Shown piece by piece: positions 6,016 through 6,122 of a stretch of DNA of 6,122 nucleotides. The stretch lies in NCBI GenBank assembly GCA_902489855.1, contig CABUBS010000127.1:1-6122 (forward strand), given 5' to 3'. Source of the stretch: an uncultured Collinsella sp. GTDB taxonomy: Bacteria; Actinomycetota; Coriobacteriia; Coriobacteriales; Coriobacteriaceae. Under the pieces are notes generated by a model, which did not search any database, had not been told where the DNA came from, and worked only from the letters and a program-made list of their open reading frames with translations. Positions within the stretch are counted from its first letter, which is position 1. Each line of letters starts with the position of its first letter. Both the position numbers and the translations under genes were made by a program.

Positions 6016-6122
6016 ACAAACTTTCCCTCAGCCCTTTTCATCCGCACGGGAGAAAAGCCAGCAAGGATACCGCAGGGCCCGCCCGCCGGGAGGGGAAGGC
6101 GATCATGCGCGCGGTCGAGAAG
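6016..6122. other. Unresolved right edge: end of an upstream minus-strand gene or start of a divergent gene
   Basis: On the minus strand one frame is open from the edge to a TGA at 6038-6040, 22 nt before the terminator stem. It shows 27 codons, but its composition looks less gene-like towards the end. A second frame ends at a TGA at 6103-6105. The third frame has no stop and continues into rsgA. On the plus strand an ATG at 6105-6107 follows GGGAGGGG with 9 nt spacing and opens six codons (MRAVEK) to the edge, so a divergent gene is possible. The minus-strand terminator favours an upstream gene on that strand. The visible stretch is too short to name any product. Confidence 0.3.

Noticed and set aside
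5934..6047. A longer rsgA product starting at the GTG at 6045-6047
   Set aside because: It would translate through a strong terminator hairpin and its T-run, whereas the GTG at 5933 has a well-spaced GGGAGG.

Overview
The window is GC-rich, and every gene I can support is encoded on the minus strand, so transcription runs from high to low coordinates. It holds two transcription units. The sequence style suggests a Gram-positive-type actinobacterium, plausibly a gut Coriobacteriia such as Collinsella. The grounds are high GC, frequent GTG starts with strong AGGAGG-type ribosome binding sites, and a Tad gene order without a secretin gene in view. This placement is an inference from style and gene content, not from a marker gene.

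Right part (about 6122 to 4697): the right edge is an unresolved stretch. It is followed by a strong minus-strand intrinsic terminator (5982-6015), then rsgA (4749-5933), which encodes the circularly permuted GTPase that acts in late 30S ribosomal subunit maturation. A second intrinsic terminator (4697-4731) lies just after rsgA. The gene is therefore a stand-alone transcription unit, and its probable promoter lies inside or against the upstream terminator.

Intergenic stretch (4497-4696): this is the promoter region of the second unit. It contains a perfect TTGACA -35 hexamer. Next to it is an ordered cluster of GCTGACC/GGTCAGC heptamers: two exact direct copies with an 11-bp period beside the -35, and an inverted copy about four helical turns further upstream. 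It looks like an operator for a regulator of pilus expression and is the most interesting non-coding signal here.

Left part (4496 to 1): four tightly overlapping genes form the front of a Tad (tight adherence, type IVc pilus) operon. They are a membrane-anchored SAF-domain CpaB/RcpC-like protein, a long TadZ/CpaE-like ParA/MinD-family ATPase, the TadA/CpaF secretion ATPase and the inner-membrane platform protein TadB, which is cut by the left edge. In the known Tad machinery TadZ localises the apparatus, TadA hydrolyses ATP to drive pilus assembly, and TadB (with TadC) is the membrane platform. TadC, the Flp pilin, pseudopilins and prepilin peptidase are not in this window and may lie further downstream, beyond position 1.

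I see no RNA genes, insertion sequences, CRISPR arrays or pseudogenes. I do not see a wholly new system. The points that stand out are the candidate operator, the ATPase with an altered deviant Walker A motif and a long linker, and a CpaB-like protein apparently used without a secretin.
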